A DNA stretch of 64,000 nt from an uncultured Clostridia bacterium (GCA_944382875.1 CALWNQ010000006.1:62001-126000), one strand, 5' to 3'. Positions 1-9,431 are shown, counted from the first letter of the stretch. Notes: generated from the sequence alone by a model not told the origin. Program-made: numbers and translations.

Positions 1-1
1 T

Positions 2-172
2 TATGATGATTCACAGGAATTTCTTTTGGAACATCAGCATATTACCACTGTTCATGTTAAAAATGACTTAATTGGTATCCGTATGGTGCAGCAGCTTTTA
101 TATCGAATCCAAAATCCTACAGCTGATTTCGAGGAAATCACAATTTTCCCTAAAATAATATACCGCGGCTAA
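2..172 (+). CDS. LacI/GalR-family transcriptional regulator, C-terminal fragment
   Basis: Only the last 56 codons are inside the window; the gene begins to the left. The reading frame starting at base 2 translates without a stop to TAA at 170-172. The segment resembles the end of the periplasmic-binding-like effector domain of LacI-type repressors: a strand followed by a helix of the type NDLIGIRMVQQLL, then a short tail ending in PKIIYRG, where these proteins usually close with a 'P.ii.R.S' strand. The DNA-binding domain and effector pocket lie outside, so neither operator nor ligand can be inferred. It converges with the GNAT gene on the minus strand and shares a terminator hairpin with it. 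Confidence 0.6.
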   Translation, partial: YDDSQEFLLEHQHITTVHVKNDLIGIRMVQQLLYRIQNPTADFEEITIFPKIIYRG

Positions 173-232
173 AAATAGTATAAAAGAGCCTGTCCTACCT
201 TAAACGGTAAGACAGGCTCTTTTATACTATTT
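173..232. terminator. Bidirectional intrinsic terminator
   Basis: A nearly perfect 22-bp inverted repeat (arms 173-194 and 211-232) surrounds a 16-base loop, with an A-run on the left and a T-run on the right. It lies between two convergent genes and can serve both strands. The right arm overlaps the end of the GNAT coding region. Confidence 0.85.
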
Positions 233-2312
233 TTTTTAGGAATATCTTTTTCTTCTGTATCAATTCCTGCTCCATCCGGATATAAGTTTCATTTTCCTCC
301 GGATGTTCAATCTGCATGGCATATTTCAAGTAATCATATACAACTTTTGCCACCAACTCAGCATCAATCGTTTCTTGCTTATCATGCTCCACAGAAACGG
401 TTAGCCAAAGACCGGTAACTGGGCTCTGTTTTAGTGAGAGCGCAGGCTGTACATACTGAAAATCCAGATAGCGGTAATGATGCTTGTTCCAAAAATACAG
501 ATATTTTTTAATACTGGCTTTGCTGTGTTCCGGTGAATCAATTTCACAGAAAATGCAGGACACAGGTTTCTGACAAGTTCGATAGGCGTCATCCGCCAAT
601 ACCGACCGGATATGCTGATAAATCAGTGAGCCCATACCACCGGACTGCAGATCGCTTTTCACTGCGATAAACTCAATCACGCCGGCATTGGTTCGCTTCA
701 TATAATCAAAGATCCCGCCTCCCACAATTTCCCCTTTTTCATCCCGGGCAAGAATAATATGGTAGCAATAATCCTGCGCGGTAGTTCCCTGGGTTAAGTA
801 AGCAAGCAAATTGTCAAATGACTCCCGTTCATCCGCATCGGGGAAACATTCCATATAGACCTCGGTATAAAAGCGGGCTAAATCGGAAATCGTCTCCTTC
901 TTTTCCAAAGAAACGTTTTCAAATCGCAAGCCTTTGCTCTGAGCAAAAAACTCGTCATATGCCGCAAATGCCTGAGCCGGTGTGTGCTTCGGTTCCAATA
1001 TCATCCGTTCCCGAAAGGCACGTCCCATTTCAGAATCTTCCGCCATCAATGCTTCATACCGGCTGCGGAATATCCCCGCAATCTCTTCGTTCATTGCGCA
1101 AACAAAGCGATACCTGCGCTGATTATAGTGTGGATTTGCAAAAATTATGGAAAAGTGTTTGATACTTTTGTCAATGAGTGTCCCAACCAGAAAATGATAG
1201 GTTTCCTGGTCGGTCAGATTGGCATGTTCAAAAAAAGCAACACTTTTTTCCGGATGGAACGTATACTCCTCTTCCTCCAATTCAAAAAGCAGCCAAACAT
1301 ACGCTGTGCAGTAATATTTTTTAGATTTGTAACTTTGATAAGGAGAAAAACTGTCAATCCGCGCAGCAAAAGAGAGCATACCATCCTCAATCTTGTCATA
1401 AAAATACGCGTCATCCGGATTTACCGTATCCCGTACACTTTGATAAAAGCTTTTGTTTTCAAATATCGAAAGCTCGGCGGAAACCAGGGCGCCGTATCTC
1501 CTACCGCGGTTTCCCGAAAAACGGGCAGCGATTTTTTCGGAAACTCCGGTATCCAGATTGGCAACCGCCGGAATGGAGTTGCTCTCATCTCCATAGGAAA
1601 TCTGACAAAGACCGGCCCAGCAGCTCGTATAATCCAATTCAAAACTCGGCCCCCACAAGAGCCAGACAAAAGTCAGATACAACTCATTGGTCAGAATATC
1701 GTTTCCGATATTCTCGTCATTTTCCGCAATAAAAGCGGTCGACACATAGCGCTTGATAAACTCGCTCCAGTTTTCTTCATAGGTGGAAAGCAACCCGGTC
1801 AGCAAACATGCCGGAGTAGTGTAGGCCTCTTCAATACAGATCTTCATTACCCAACACAGACGGTCGTCACGGATTCCAAACGCCTTTTTCACCTTATCAT
1901 TTTGGAAAAAATCGAAATACCGCCGGACCACATCCGAAAAATCTTCTCCAATCAAAAGCGTGCAATTTGGAATATGATACACCAAATCTCCCTGAGCGGT
2001 TCCGTAAAACGCACGGAATTCATTGATGATCGTTTTCCATTCCCCGGATACCCTGCTGTGCCCCTGCGTTTTAAGCATTGCAAACTCCAAAAAAGCTCGC
2101 TTCATCACAGGAGATTTCCTGCAATAAAACAGAATCCGCAGCCTTTGCCAAAACCCCAATCCGCAAGGAGACAGGATATACCGCAGTGCCTTGGAATACT
2201 GGTTCAGCATCAGAAAAAAGAAGGTAATGCAAGATACAATCAACGCGAAAAATTCCAGTGTATTTAAAAACAGTTCTATGGTACTTGCAAAAGAATCAAT
2301 GAAATCGGCCAT
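222..2312 (-). CDS. Membrane-anchored GNAT-domain protein at the end of the type VII cluster
   Basis: About 696 residues. A hydrophobic N-terminal segment (about residues 18-40) predicts membrane anchoring. The long middle (about 60-450) matches nothing I recognise. The C-terminal part (about 455-600) looks like a GNAT acyltransferase: a strand AGVIEFIAV followed by an acetyl-CoA loop of the form SGGMGSLIY near residue 560. The ATG at 2312 has an AAGGA site at suitable spacing; an adjacent GTG at 2315 is a possible alternative. It follows the zinc-ribbon gene by about 105 bases containing a weak hairpin, so it may be only partly co-transcribed with the secretion genes. The substrate is unknown; acylation of a secretion component or effector is inference from position. 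Confidence 0.7.
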   Translation of the reverse strand: MADFIDSFASTIELFLNTLEFFALIVSCITFFFLMLNQYSKALRYILSPCGLGFWQRLRILFYCRKSPVMKRAFLEFAMLKTQGHSRVSGEWKTIINEFRAFYGTAQGDLVYHIPNCTLLIGEDFSDVVRRYFDFFQNDKVKKAFGIRDDRLCWVMKICIEEAYTTPACLLTGLLSTYEENWSEFIKRYVSTAFIAENDENIGNDILTNELYLTFVWLLWGPSFELDYTSCWAGLCQISYGDESNSIPAVANLDTGVSEKIAARFSGNRGRRYGALVSAELSIFENKSFYQSVRDTVNPDDAYFYDKIEDGMLSFAARIDSFSPYQSYKSKKYYCTAYVWLLFELEEEEYTFHPEKSVAFFEHANLTDQETYHFLVGTLIDKSIKHFSIIFANPHYNQRRYRFVCAMNEEIAGIFRSRYEALMAEDSEMGRAFRERMILEPKHTPAQAFAAYDEFFAQSKGLRFENVSLEKKETISDLARFYTEVYMECFPDADERESFDNLLAYLTQGTTAQDYCYHIILARDEKGEIVGGGIFDYMKRTNAGVIEFIAVKSDLQSGGMGSLIYQHIRSVLADDAYRTCQKPVSCIFCEIDSPEHSKASIKKYLYFWNKHHYRYLDFQYVQPALSLKQSPVTGLWLTVSVEHDKQETIDAELVAKVVYDYLKYAMQIEHPEENETYIRMEQELIQKKKIFLKKIV

Positions 2313-2376
2313 CACGTGCCATCCTTCCGTGTTATGTAATGATTTTCAGAAAAGCGCGTTCATCCGCTATCACTGC

Positions 2377-2413
2377 GAAAAGCCATCCCCACCTTTTGAG
2401 CGGAGATGGTTTT
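2377..2413 (-). terminator. Weak terminator-like hairpin
   Basis: On the minus strand an 8-bp stem (CCATCTCC with GGGGATGG, one wobble) is followed by CTTTT. It lies just after the zinc-ribbon gene and could attenuate transcription into the GNAT gene. Confidence 0.45.
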
Positions 2414-2420
2414 TCTGACA

Positions 2421-2777
2421 TCAGGACACTTTTGCCCCACATTTGTCACAGAAATTCCCATTGACCGAATTTCCGCAAACCGGACATATTTTTTCATTTT
2501 TCTGCTCTTTTACCGGCATCGATGCTTCCGGCGCAGGCGCTGCTTTCGGTGTCCGGGACTTCCATCCAATCCACACCAGCACAGCGCCGCATATGCCGAC
2601 TACAACACCGGCCAAGAGCAGCCATGGCCATGAAAGCCACAATCCGCCAAAGGAGGGATTCGCGTATAAAAGCGCGGTTCCGCGGGTCATATTCCATCCG
2701 GAAATTCCCAGAATCAGCAGCACAACCGCCGCGATCAAGAGCAGAATCCCGCCAAGAAAAGTTTTTAAACGTTTCAT
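2421..2777 (-). CDS. Small two-helix membrane protein with C-terminal zinc ribbon
   Basis: 118 residues from the ATG at 2777, which overlaps the stop of the VWA gene in an ATGA arrangement, so translation is probably coupled. Two hydrophobic segments are visible (about residues 6-26 and 38-60). The C-terminus carries two CxxC knuckles (CPVCG and CDKCG, about residues 96-116), a typical zinc ribbon. Several proteins of this cluster pair a zinc ribbon with membrane segments. No enzymatic function can be named; an accessory role in the secretion complex is inferred from operon position. Confidence 0.75.
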   Translation of the reverse strand: MKRLKTFLGGILLLIAAVVLLILGISGWNMTRGTALLYANPSFGGLWLSWPWLLLAGVVVGICGAVLVWIGWKSRTPKAAPAPEASMPVKEQKNEKICPVCGNSVNGNFCDKCGAKVS

Positions 2778-5059
2778 TCCACTGTCACTGCTCCTTCCAT
2801 CGAACCGCCTCTCTGCCGGTAATAATCCCAATAGGGCGGAAGTTTTTCCTCGGCGGCAATTTCTTCCGGAGATACGCCAAGATCAAATTCCTGCTCATCG
2901 TAAAGCCCGTTATCCAGCACCAGCTTCACCTTCAGCTTAAACGGGTCGTCTTCATCCGTGAGAGTGAAGCGGATCACATAGCCGCCCGAAATAAAGTTTC
3001 CGATTGTACGATAAGCCGCCGAAAGCGCCGCGCTGCCTTCTTCCGAACGGAGGAAAGAGCCGCCTGTTTTCGTACAGATATTATTCAGGTAAGCGGAATC
3101 CGCTCCGCCGATGCCGATTGCATAAACAGCAATTCCCTGTGCCGCCAGTTCTCCGATAATCTGTTCCATCTCTTCGGGACTGCCGCCGTCCTCACCGTCC
3201 GAAAGCAGGACGATAATCCGCTGGCCTGTATGCCCGCTCAGAGCTTCCATACCGGCACGCAGTCCGCCGCCGATATACGTACCGCCGTCCGCATAGAGAG
3301 CATCCACCTGTTTTTGTACCTGACCGGTCGAATCCGTTACCGGACAGAGAATTTCAGCGGAATCATCAAAAGCAACCAAGCCGATCTGCGCACCGGCGCT
3401 CGCCTGTACAAAGCTGCTCACAGCGCTGCGTGCTTCCTCAATCCGGGAACCATCCATACTGCCGCTGTGGTCAAAGACGATACAGATGCTGGTTGACTGC
3501 TCGGTCTCTTCCAGTTTTTCCAATGTGAAATCTTTCAGTTCCTGTCCGTTTTTATACAGCGTAATATCCGACTTTTCGTAATCAGAGCCATCCTCTTTTA
3601 CCTCGGAAATGGAAAATTGGATTGCAATTTCGGGATGCGCGGAAGCATCCACCCCACTGATATTCAGCCCGGACCGCACCTTGGCTACCGTTTCCAAAAG
3701 AAACTGAGTAAAGCTCAGTGTCTCCTGATCGATCGCCTCGGGGTTATCCACCGGAATTGCCGGATAAACATTTCCGTTGATCAGCCCACCGGTCAACGCT
3801 GCGATCAGCTCCTCCGCAGCTGCATCGGGAGAACGGTTTTGCGAGGCAGTTTCTGACTCATCCTGTGAAAAAGAAGCATTTAAACTATCTTCATACGCCT
3901 GCATCAAATGCCGGATCTCCGCCCAAAGGAAGCCGCCGTCCCGCGCTTCTTCCAAATTGGTCAGAATCTCGGTCAGATACTCCCGTGCTGTCACGACATC
4001 CCCCAGCCGGTAATACAGCATTGCCATGCTCAGGCGGTATGCCGACATATCCCGCTGCTGCGGTTTGGATGCCTGCATATAGAGAATTGCCCGCTTTACC
4101 GGCAGCTGCTGTAGCTCATATTGCAGAGACGCAATCTCCTCTTCCAGTTTTTCAATTTTATTATTCAGGGATTCGATTTTCCGCTCGCTTTCTTCCAGAG
4201 AAAGCTCCGCTTGCAATTCCTGCATTTCCAGATACTTATCGGAAATCTGCTGCTGATATTTTTCCGCCTGGCTGTCGGTTCGTCCCACATCATCGGAAGA
4301 ATATCCCGCCGCCGCCATCTGAGCAAGAGCCGCCTTAGCCGCAAAGGTATCGTCCTGTGTCGCAGCCTTTTCCATCAGCTCATAAGCCTGCCACATATCA
4401 CCATTCTGGCCGGCAAGCTGAGCCGCTGTCCGCAGCGAATAGGAATCCGATGAATTGGAGAGCGCTTCCAGATTTTCTTCCATTTCGGCGCTCCACTGTC
4501 CGATTGAAACGCTGTGCTGTACATTGACAATACTCTCCGCCTTTTCCTTATCGGATTTGGAAAGCTTTAAGCTGTCTTTGATCCTTGTCTGCATCAGGGA
4601 AAGCTCCGCGTCAATCGAAGCGCCGGCTTCCGCCTGGGTACAAAGATCCTGGATTTTAGTAAAATCACTGCCGCCAAAGATTCCCAGGTATTGTCCGGCT
4701 GTATCTGCGGCAAGTGCATACCGTTCCTGCGCCGCAAGGCTGATCGCAATCAACTGGGCAGAAGCACTGTTTTCCTGAACGGAATATGCGGCTTCCGCGG
4801 CTTCGCGGCCTTTTTGGTAATCATCCAGTTCCAACAACCGGCAGGCTGCATAGTTATACCGTGCGACCTCTTTGGCTTTGGCATTTGCCTGTACCAGAGG
4901 AACAATCACCAGCACTGCCCCAATTACAGCCACCAGTATCGGCAGGATTTTCCCGGTTATTAGTTTCTTTTTGCGGATCAGGCCCGTAATCAGCAGAACA
5001 AGCCCCAAAACCAGCACAACCGCGCCGATTCCAAGCAGCACCCATTTATCCCAGGTCAT
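2774..5059 (-). CDS. Membrane-anchored von Willebrand factor A domain protein
   Basis: 761 residues. Two N-terminal transmembrane helices (about 6-27 and 37-58) are followed by a long helical region with TPR-like character and a coiled coil rich in Glu/Lys/Leu (about 270-325). A VWA domain occupies about 520-700 and has the metal-dependent adhesion motif DHSGS near residue 526 and a later LLSDGEDGG segment. The start overlaps the end of the LRR gene by 14 bases. VWA proteins bind partner proteins through a metal ion; the domain probably lies outside the cell, though the two N-terminal helices leave topology uncertain. It is not a standard component of characterised type VIIb systems, so a docking or adhesion role is inference. 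Confidence 0.8.
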   Translation of the reverse strand: MTWDKWVLLGIGAVVLVLGLVLLITGLIRKKKLITGKILPILVAVIGAVLVIVPLVQANAKAKEVARYNYAACRLLELDDYQKGREAAEAAYSVQENSASAQLIAISLAAQERYALAADTAGQYLGIFGGSDFTKIQDLCTQAEAGASIDAELSLMQTRIKDSLKLSKSDKEKAESIVNVQHSVSIGQWSAEMEENLEALSNSSDSYSLRTAAQLAGQNGDMWQAYELMEKAATQDDTFAAKAALAQMAAAGYSSDDVGRTDSQAEKYQQQISDKYLEMQELQAELSLEESERKIESLNNKIEKLEEEIASLQYELQQLPVKRAILYMQASKPQQRDMSAYRLSMAMLYYRLGDVVTAREYLTEILTNLEEARDGGFLWAEIRHLMQAYEDSLNASFSQDESETASQNRSPDAAAEELIAALTGGLINGNVYPAIPVDNPEAIDQETLSFTQFLLETVAKVRSGLNISGVDASAHPEIAIQFSISEVKEDGSDYEKSDITLYKNGQELKDFTLEKLEETEQSTSICIVFDHSGSMDGSRIEEARSAVSSFVQASAGAQIGLVAFDDSAEILCPVTDSTGQVQKQVDALYADGGTYIGGGLRAGMEALSGHTGQRIIVLLSDGEDGGSPEEMEQIIGELAAQGIAVYAIGIGGADSAYLNNICTKTGGSFLRSEEGSAALSAAYRTIGNFISGGYVIRFTLTDEDDPFKLKVKLVLDNGLYDEQEFDLGVSPEEIAAEEKLPPYWDYYRQRGGSMEGAVTVE

Positions 5060-7157
5060 TTTCCGCCACCTCCCGTTCCATTACATCCACATCAATCCGG
5101 TTCAGCCGGAAAAACACCTGCTGGAGCGGACTCATATCCCCGATAGGATTGTTCCGCAGCATCAACACCCGGAGCTGAGACAGTCCAGTCAGCGGAGAGA
5201 AATCCGCCACCCGATTTTCGTACATCCAAAGCTCCGAAAGATTTGACAGTCCGGACAAAGCGGAAATGCTTTCCACCCGATTGTCCGAAATATCCAAATA
5301 GGTGAGCGCGCTCAGCCCAGAAAGAGCCGAAAGGTCCTCAATCTGATTTCCATTCAGGGAAAGGCTTTGCAGCCCGGTCAATCCCGACAATCCGGAAATG
5401 TCCGAAATCCGGTTCTGAGAAAGACTCAGTGAATGTAGATTGGTCAGCCCCGAAAGCGGGGAAATGCTGCGAATATCGTTGTGAATCAGAGAAAGCTCTT
5501 CCAGCCGGCTGCACTGTGAAAGCCCGCTGATATCCAGATTTTCCTGCCAGGCAATCTGAACGGTGCGCAAAAACGGCATTTTCCGCAGATCCGCAAGCGT
5601 TTCCAGATTACCGGTTTCCGTATCTACACGTTCATATTCCGCTGTAGACCAGCCGCCGTAGTAATTGTAGCCATTCGGTGTAAAGACAACAGAAGTATCA
5701 CCCGGAAAAGCGTACCCGACAATGCTGATGGAGGTAACTTGCTCCACATCTTCGTTGTATAGAGTTGCGCCCCGGCTGTAACCCAGAACATCACAAACAT
5801 AGCTGCGAATCACCGGATCTTCAAATTCCACTTCCACCCGGGCGATATCCATATCGTATTCTGCTTCGGCTGTTTCACTGAGATAACCGCGGCTGCTCAT
5901 GGAAACCGCTTTGATGGTAGTTTCTCCGTTTTTCAGGATGATCGGCTCCGAATATAGGAGCGAGTTTTCGTTCGGTTCGGAACCATCGATTGTGTAATAA
6001 ATGACATGTCCGGGCTGATCGGGCAGGATTTCCACCATCTGCCGCTGCTGGTAAACGCCCGGTTCCAGGGAAAAGGTAGGAGGCTCCGGATGCGTTTCCC
6101 CATAAAGATACGTAATCTCCTCGTCCTCCACCTGCTGAATGGCCTGTTCCAAAAGATCACGCGCTTTTTCCAGCTCATTCAGCCGAAAATAGAGCTCCGC
6201 CAATTCCTGATAAGCCGCCGTATTCTGCGCGTCCAGTTCCAGCAGCCGGCGATACGCCACCTCGGCGTCAACATAACTGCCGGCACCGGCATACGCCTGT
6301 GCAAGCCCTAAATAAGCGTCGGTATTCTGCGGATCGATTGCAATGGCGTCATTAAAGCAGACGATTGCCTGTTCGTACCCCAGTTCGCTCAGATACCGCT
6401 GTCCGGTGTCAACAGCTTCCCGGATTTCCCTGCGCTCCGCCTGCTTGCTGAAAAAGATTGCGGCAGCAACGCCGGCAACAATCAAAACAATCAATCCAAT
6501 ACAAAGAGGCACCAGCCAACGCGCCGGACTCTTTTTCGGTTCCGGTTGGAATCCGGCTTCAAAATGCTCCCCGTTCTCCGGAGGTTGTTCCGGAGGCACC
6601 GGAGGCTGCGGTGTTTCCGGCTGGGTATACCGGACAAAACCAGCTGCCGATGCGTCGTTTTGCGACTCCGCACCCATTTTCTGGGTGGCATTCGGCTCTT
6701 CCGCAGTTGGAGGAACAAAAGCTTCTGCTGCCTTATCTTCCGGCGGCACATAGTCCGGTGAAAGAAGCTGTGTGCCTTCGTCTTCCGGCGGCACATAATC
6801 CGGCGAAAGAAGCTGTGTGCCCTCTTCTTCCGGCGGTACATAATCCGGCGAAAGAAGCTGGGTGCCCTCCTCTTCCGGCGGCACATAATCCGGTGAAAGA
6901 AGCCGGGTGCCCTCCTCTTCCGGCGGCACGTAATCCGGTGAAAGAAGCTGCGTGCCTTCGTCTTCCGGCGGCACATAATCCGGCGAAAGAAGCTGTGTGC
7001 CTTCTTCCTGCGGTTCTTGTGCCGGAATCTCCAACAAAACGGTTTCCCGGTCCGGTGTGCTTTCTTCCGCAGCAGCCGGCGGCGTCAACGGATTCCCGCA
7101 GCCAGCGCAAAACTTGGCGTCATCCGGATTTTTCCGTCCGCATCTTGTACAAAACAT
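5046..7157 (-). CDS. Zinc-ribbon, repeat, TPR and leucine-rich-repeat membrane protein
   Basis: 703 residues from ATG 7157, which has AAGGAGAG upstream; an earlier in-frame start at 7181 lacks one. Order: zinc ribbon (CTRCG and CAGCG, residues 3-24), six 15-residue repeats around EGTQLLSPDYVPPE (about 50-145), a Pro-rich linker, one transmembrane helix (about 212-235), two or three TPRs (240-350), a chitobiase/hexosaminidase C-terminal-like sandwich with IYYTIDGSEP (about 385-445), and internalin-like LRRs (about 500-690). Topology suggests ribbon and repeats inside the cell, TPR and LRRs outside. The Thr-containing repeats beside a Ser/Thr kinase and two FHA proteins suggest phosphorylation-dependent docking. 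No catalytic residues are apparent. Confidence 0.8.
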   Translation of the reverse strand: MFCTRCGRKNPDDAKFCAGCGNPLTPPAAAEESTPDRETVLLEIPAQEPQEEGTQLLSPDYVPPEDEGTQLLSPDYVPPEEEGTRLLSPDYVPPEEEGTQLLSPDYVPPEEEGTQLLSPDYVPPEDEGTQLLSPDYVPPEDKAAEAFVPPTAEEPNATQKMGAESQNDASAAGFVRYTQPETPQPPVPPEQPPENGEHFEAGFQPEPKKSPARWLVPLCIGLIVLIVAGVAAAIFFSKQAERREIREAVDTGQRYLSELGYEQAIVCFNDAIAIDPQNTDAYLGLAQAYAGAGSYVDAEVAYRRLLELDAQNTAAYQELAELYFRLNELEKARDLLEQAIQQVEDEEITYLYGETHPEPPTFSLEPGVYQQRQMVEILPDQPGHVIYYTIDGSEPNENSLLYSEPIILKNGETTIKAVSMSSRGYLSETAEAEYDMDIARVEVEFEDPVIRSYVCDVLGYSRGATLYNEDVEQVTSISIVGYAFPGDTSVVFTPNGYNYYGGWSTAEYERVDTETGNLETLADLRKMPFLRTVQIAWQENLDISGLSQCSRLEELSLIHNDIRSISPLSGLTNLHSLSLSQNRISDISGLSGLTGLQSLSLNGNQIEDLSALSGLSALTYLDISDNRVESISALSGLSNLSELWMYENRVADFSPLTGLSQLRVLMLRNNPIGDMSPLQQVFFRLNRIDVDVMEREVAENDLG
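6736..7011 (-). repeat. Six tandem 45-bp repeats inside the LRR-protein gene
   Basis: Each unit encodes EGT(Q/R)LLSPDYVPPE plus an acidic residue. Units differ by a few silent changes and by Gln/Arg or Glu/Asp swaps, so the peptide is better conserved than the DNA. The array is coding, head-to-tail and spacerless, so it is not a CRISPR. Confidence 0.9.
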
Positions 7158-7177
7158 ATTCTCTCTCCTTCCCGCAT

Positions 7178-7327
7178 TCATCTGGACAGATCATTCCGGC
7201 CATATTCCTGCTCAAATTTCTGCCGCAGTTTTTTCTTCTGCGCGGCTGTGATACACTGCACTGCAATCAGTCCGGCAATGGAAAGAACACAGCCGGCAAT
7301 CCCGGCAATCAGCATAACGGTTCCCAT
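7178..7327 (-). CDS. 49-residue single-pass membrane protein
   Basis: The start MGTVML at 7327 has GGAGGG six bases upstream; longer in-frame starts run back into the kinase gene without a ribosome site. A hydrophobic helix (about residues 3-26) is followed by a basic, charged tail rich in Lys, Gln and Glu. It sits in a small gap between the kinase and LRR genes and is collinear with them. No family is recognised. Small single-pass proteins occur in type VIIb loci (EssA, for example), but no sequence similarity to EssA can be claimed from what is visible. Confidence 0.6.
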   Translation of the reverse strand: MGTVMLIAGIAGCVLSIAGLIAVQCITAAQKKKLRQKFEQEYGRNDLSR

Positions 7328-7337
7328 GCCATCCCTC

Positions 7338-9404
7338 CTATTCCAGCCATCCGCCCGCAACAAGCTGCTGCATGGCGTTTTCCAGCATCTTCATATCCGG
7401 GTCGCTCAGCCCGTTGGTTGTCGCTTTTTCATACAAAGCAGCCGCCTTTTCGTATTGTTCCTGAACAAAGGTGTAGTCCCGCTCTTCATTGGCAAGCGTA
7501 CTTTGCCGATTGATCTCCAGGAGCGCCCGCCGCACATACGGCAGATAGTCCTCCGGCTTACTTTCCGAAAGCTGTGCCAAGTAAGCGTCCGCCTGATCAT
7601 ATTCACCCAGAAGTTCCAAAGCACTCGCCAAATTGTAGACAGCGGCATCCTCATAAATCCCGCTTTCCACCTGTTCCTGAAGAACATCGACGGCTTTCTG
7701 CGCGTATTCCTGCTGCTGTTCGGGATTCTGTGCCGCAGCCTGCAAATAGAACTGGCCAAGCTGACGTTTCAGCATCGCTCCATTGTTCCCGCTCAGAACA
7801 CCACTGCCTTCTTCCAGGACCTCTGCCGCTTCGGTGATCATTCCGCCGGTTTTTAACGCGCGTGCCCAAAGAAGATAGGCGCGCCGTTTGACATCATCGT
7901 CAGTGTAGGCGTAACAGATTTCCTGGAATTTCTCGGCGGCCGGCTGCCAGTCACCCTGTGCCAGCTCGATTTCGCCTTCCACCATCTTAACCGATTCGGT
8001 GTCAAGGCCGGCGTTCACCGCTTCATCCAACACCGATTCGGCCTGATCAATCTGCATCATTCGCGCAAGGGTAATGGCGTAATCCCGGTAATAGAGCGGG
8101 TTATCTCCATTTAATTCCAGCGTTTCTTCATAATACTGCGCCGCAGTGACATAGTCCTCCTGCTCAAAGCAGCCGGTTGCCATCAGGTAGCAGATGTCCG
8201 CCTTTTCCTGCGGATTTACCGCAAGCGTGTCCGCAAGCACTTCGCTCGTCAGAAGCTGCTGCCCGAAAAAGTTGCAAGCTTGATAATCGCCTTCCTCTGC
8301 ATAGAGCAGCATTTTCTGGTAATAAGCTTCCACCTCCGAAGCGTCCATCGAGATGGCTTCATCATAAAGGGCAAGTGCCTCATCCATATCGCCGTTTTGA
8401 CGAGCTTCATTTGCCTGCGCCACAGTCTGAAGATATTCGTTGTCCGCGTCTATCCCCATCTGACGAAAACTCAGCACAACTGCTGCCGCAGACACCGCAA
8501 ACAGTGCGCTCAGGCAGACAACCGCAACCTGCCGGGTATGACGAAGCCGGATATACCGCCGATCCTGTTTCCAGACGTCCTGGAAAGCCTTTTTAAGCGA
8601 AGCCGCCGTCTGATACCGGTCGTTGGGATCCGGCGCCATCATCCGGGTGATAATTTGCAAAAATGCTTCACTGTACGGCAATGAAAAGGCGGAAAGAGGA
8701 ACAATCTGTTCCCCTTTCCCCAGATTGCCGGGACGAATTCCGGTCAGCAGATGATAATAAGAAGCACCCAGACTATAAATATCGGAACGCTCGTCCAATG
8801 CCGCCTGCATCTGAAACCGGTAGCTGGGATTTCCCTGTTCATCCCGTTCCGGTGCGACATTAAAATACTGCTCGGGGGAGGCATAGCCGGCGCTCTGCCC
8901 ACTGATGTAGTTTTTACTTTTTCCATCCAGAGAGATGTTGAAGTCAATCAGACAGATTTGCCCCTCCGGCGTTACCATGATATTATCCGGTTTGATATCA
9001 CTGTGGATAATGGGCGGTTTGCGGGTGTGCAGATAATCCAACGCCTCACAAAGCTGGATTCCCCAGACAATCAGCTGCTTCTGATCAATTTTATATCCCT
9101 GCTTGATGTAATAACTCAGAGGCTGACCGGGAATAAAATCGATAACGGTAAAAACGCCTTCTCTGGTTTCCAGAAAATTGTAAACCTGCGGAAGATACTG
9201 GTGTTTGAGCCTGGAGAGGATCTGCGCTTCCTCCCGCAGATTCCGGATTTTGGGCAGCTGTTCATCTTTCACCCGCTTGAGAACTACATCCTTTTGCAAA
9301 TTCAGATGACGCGCTTTATAAACGACGCTGATACCGCCCTTTCCAATCGGCTCGATAATCTGATATTCATTGCCGATTATTTCGCCGCTTTTCAGCACTG
9401 GCAT
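7338..9404 (-). CDS. Transmembrane Ser/Thr protein kinase with C-terminal TPR region
   Basis: 688 residues. Kinase domain about 10-275: glycine-rich loop GKGGISVVYKA, the beta-3 Lys in VVLKRV, a helix-C Glu in LREEAQ, catalytic loop HSDIKPDN, metal-binding Asp in IDFNIS (DFN, not DFG), and SPEQY at the APE position. All residues needed for phosphotransfer seem present; HSD replaces HRD. One transmembrane helix (about 293-313) is followed by several TPR-like helical pairs to the C-terminus. PASTA repeats of classical PrkC kinases are absent. Inside kinase, one helix and helical exterior is the same layout as the EssB/YukC pseudokinase of type VIIb systems. ATG 9404 has AGGAGG upstream. No partner phosphatase lies in the window. 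Confidence 0.9.
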   Translation of the reverse strand: MPVLKSGEIIGNEYQIIEPIGKGGISVVYKARHLNLQKDVVLKRVKDEQLPKIRNLREEAQILSRLKHQYLPQVYNFLETREGVFTVIDFIPGQPLSYYIKQGYKIDQKQLIVWGIQLCEALDYLHTRKPPIIHSDIKPDNIMVTPEGQICLIDFNISLDGKSKNYISGQSAGYASPEQYFNVAPERDEQGNPSYRFQMQAALDERSDIYSLGASYYHLLTGIRPGNLGKGEQIVPLSAFSLPYSEAFLQIITRMMAPDPNDRYQTAASLKKAFQDVWKQDRRYIRLRHTRQVAVVCLSALFAVSAAAVVLSFRQMGIDADNEYLQTVAQANEARQNGDMDEALALYDEAISMDASEVEAYYQKMLLYAEEGDYQACNFFGQQLLTSEVLADTLAVNPQEKADICYLMATGCFEQEDYVTAAQYYEETLELNGDNPLYYRDYAITLARMMQIDQAESVLDEAVNAGLDTESVKMVEGEIELAQGDWQPAAEKFQEICYAYTDDDVKRRAYLLWARALKTGGMITEAAEVLEEGSGVLSGNNGAMLKRQLGQFYLQAAAQNPEQQQEYAQKAVDVLQEQVESGIYEDAAVYNLASALELLGEYDQADAYLAQLSESKPEDYLPYVRRALLEINRQSTLANEERDYTFVQEQYEKAAALYEKATTNGLSDPDMKMLENAMQQLVAGGWLE

Positions 9405-9431
9405 TGCCTCCTTCTACCAAAAAATGCGTTA

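Noticed and set aside
6736..7011. Repeat block considered as CRISPR array
   Set aside because: Units are 45 bp, head-to-tail without spacers, and in frame within a protein.
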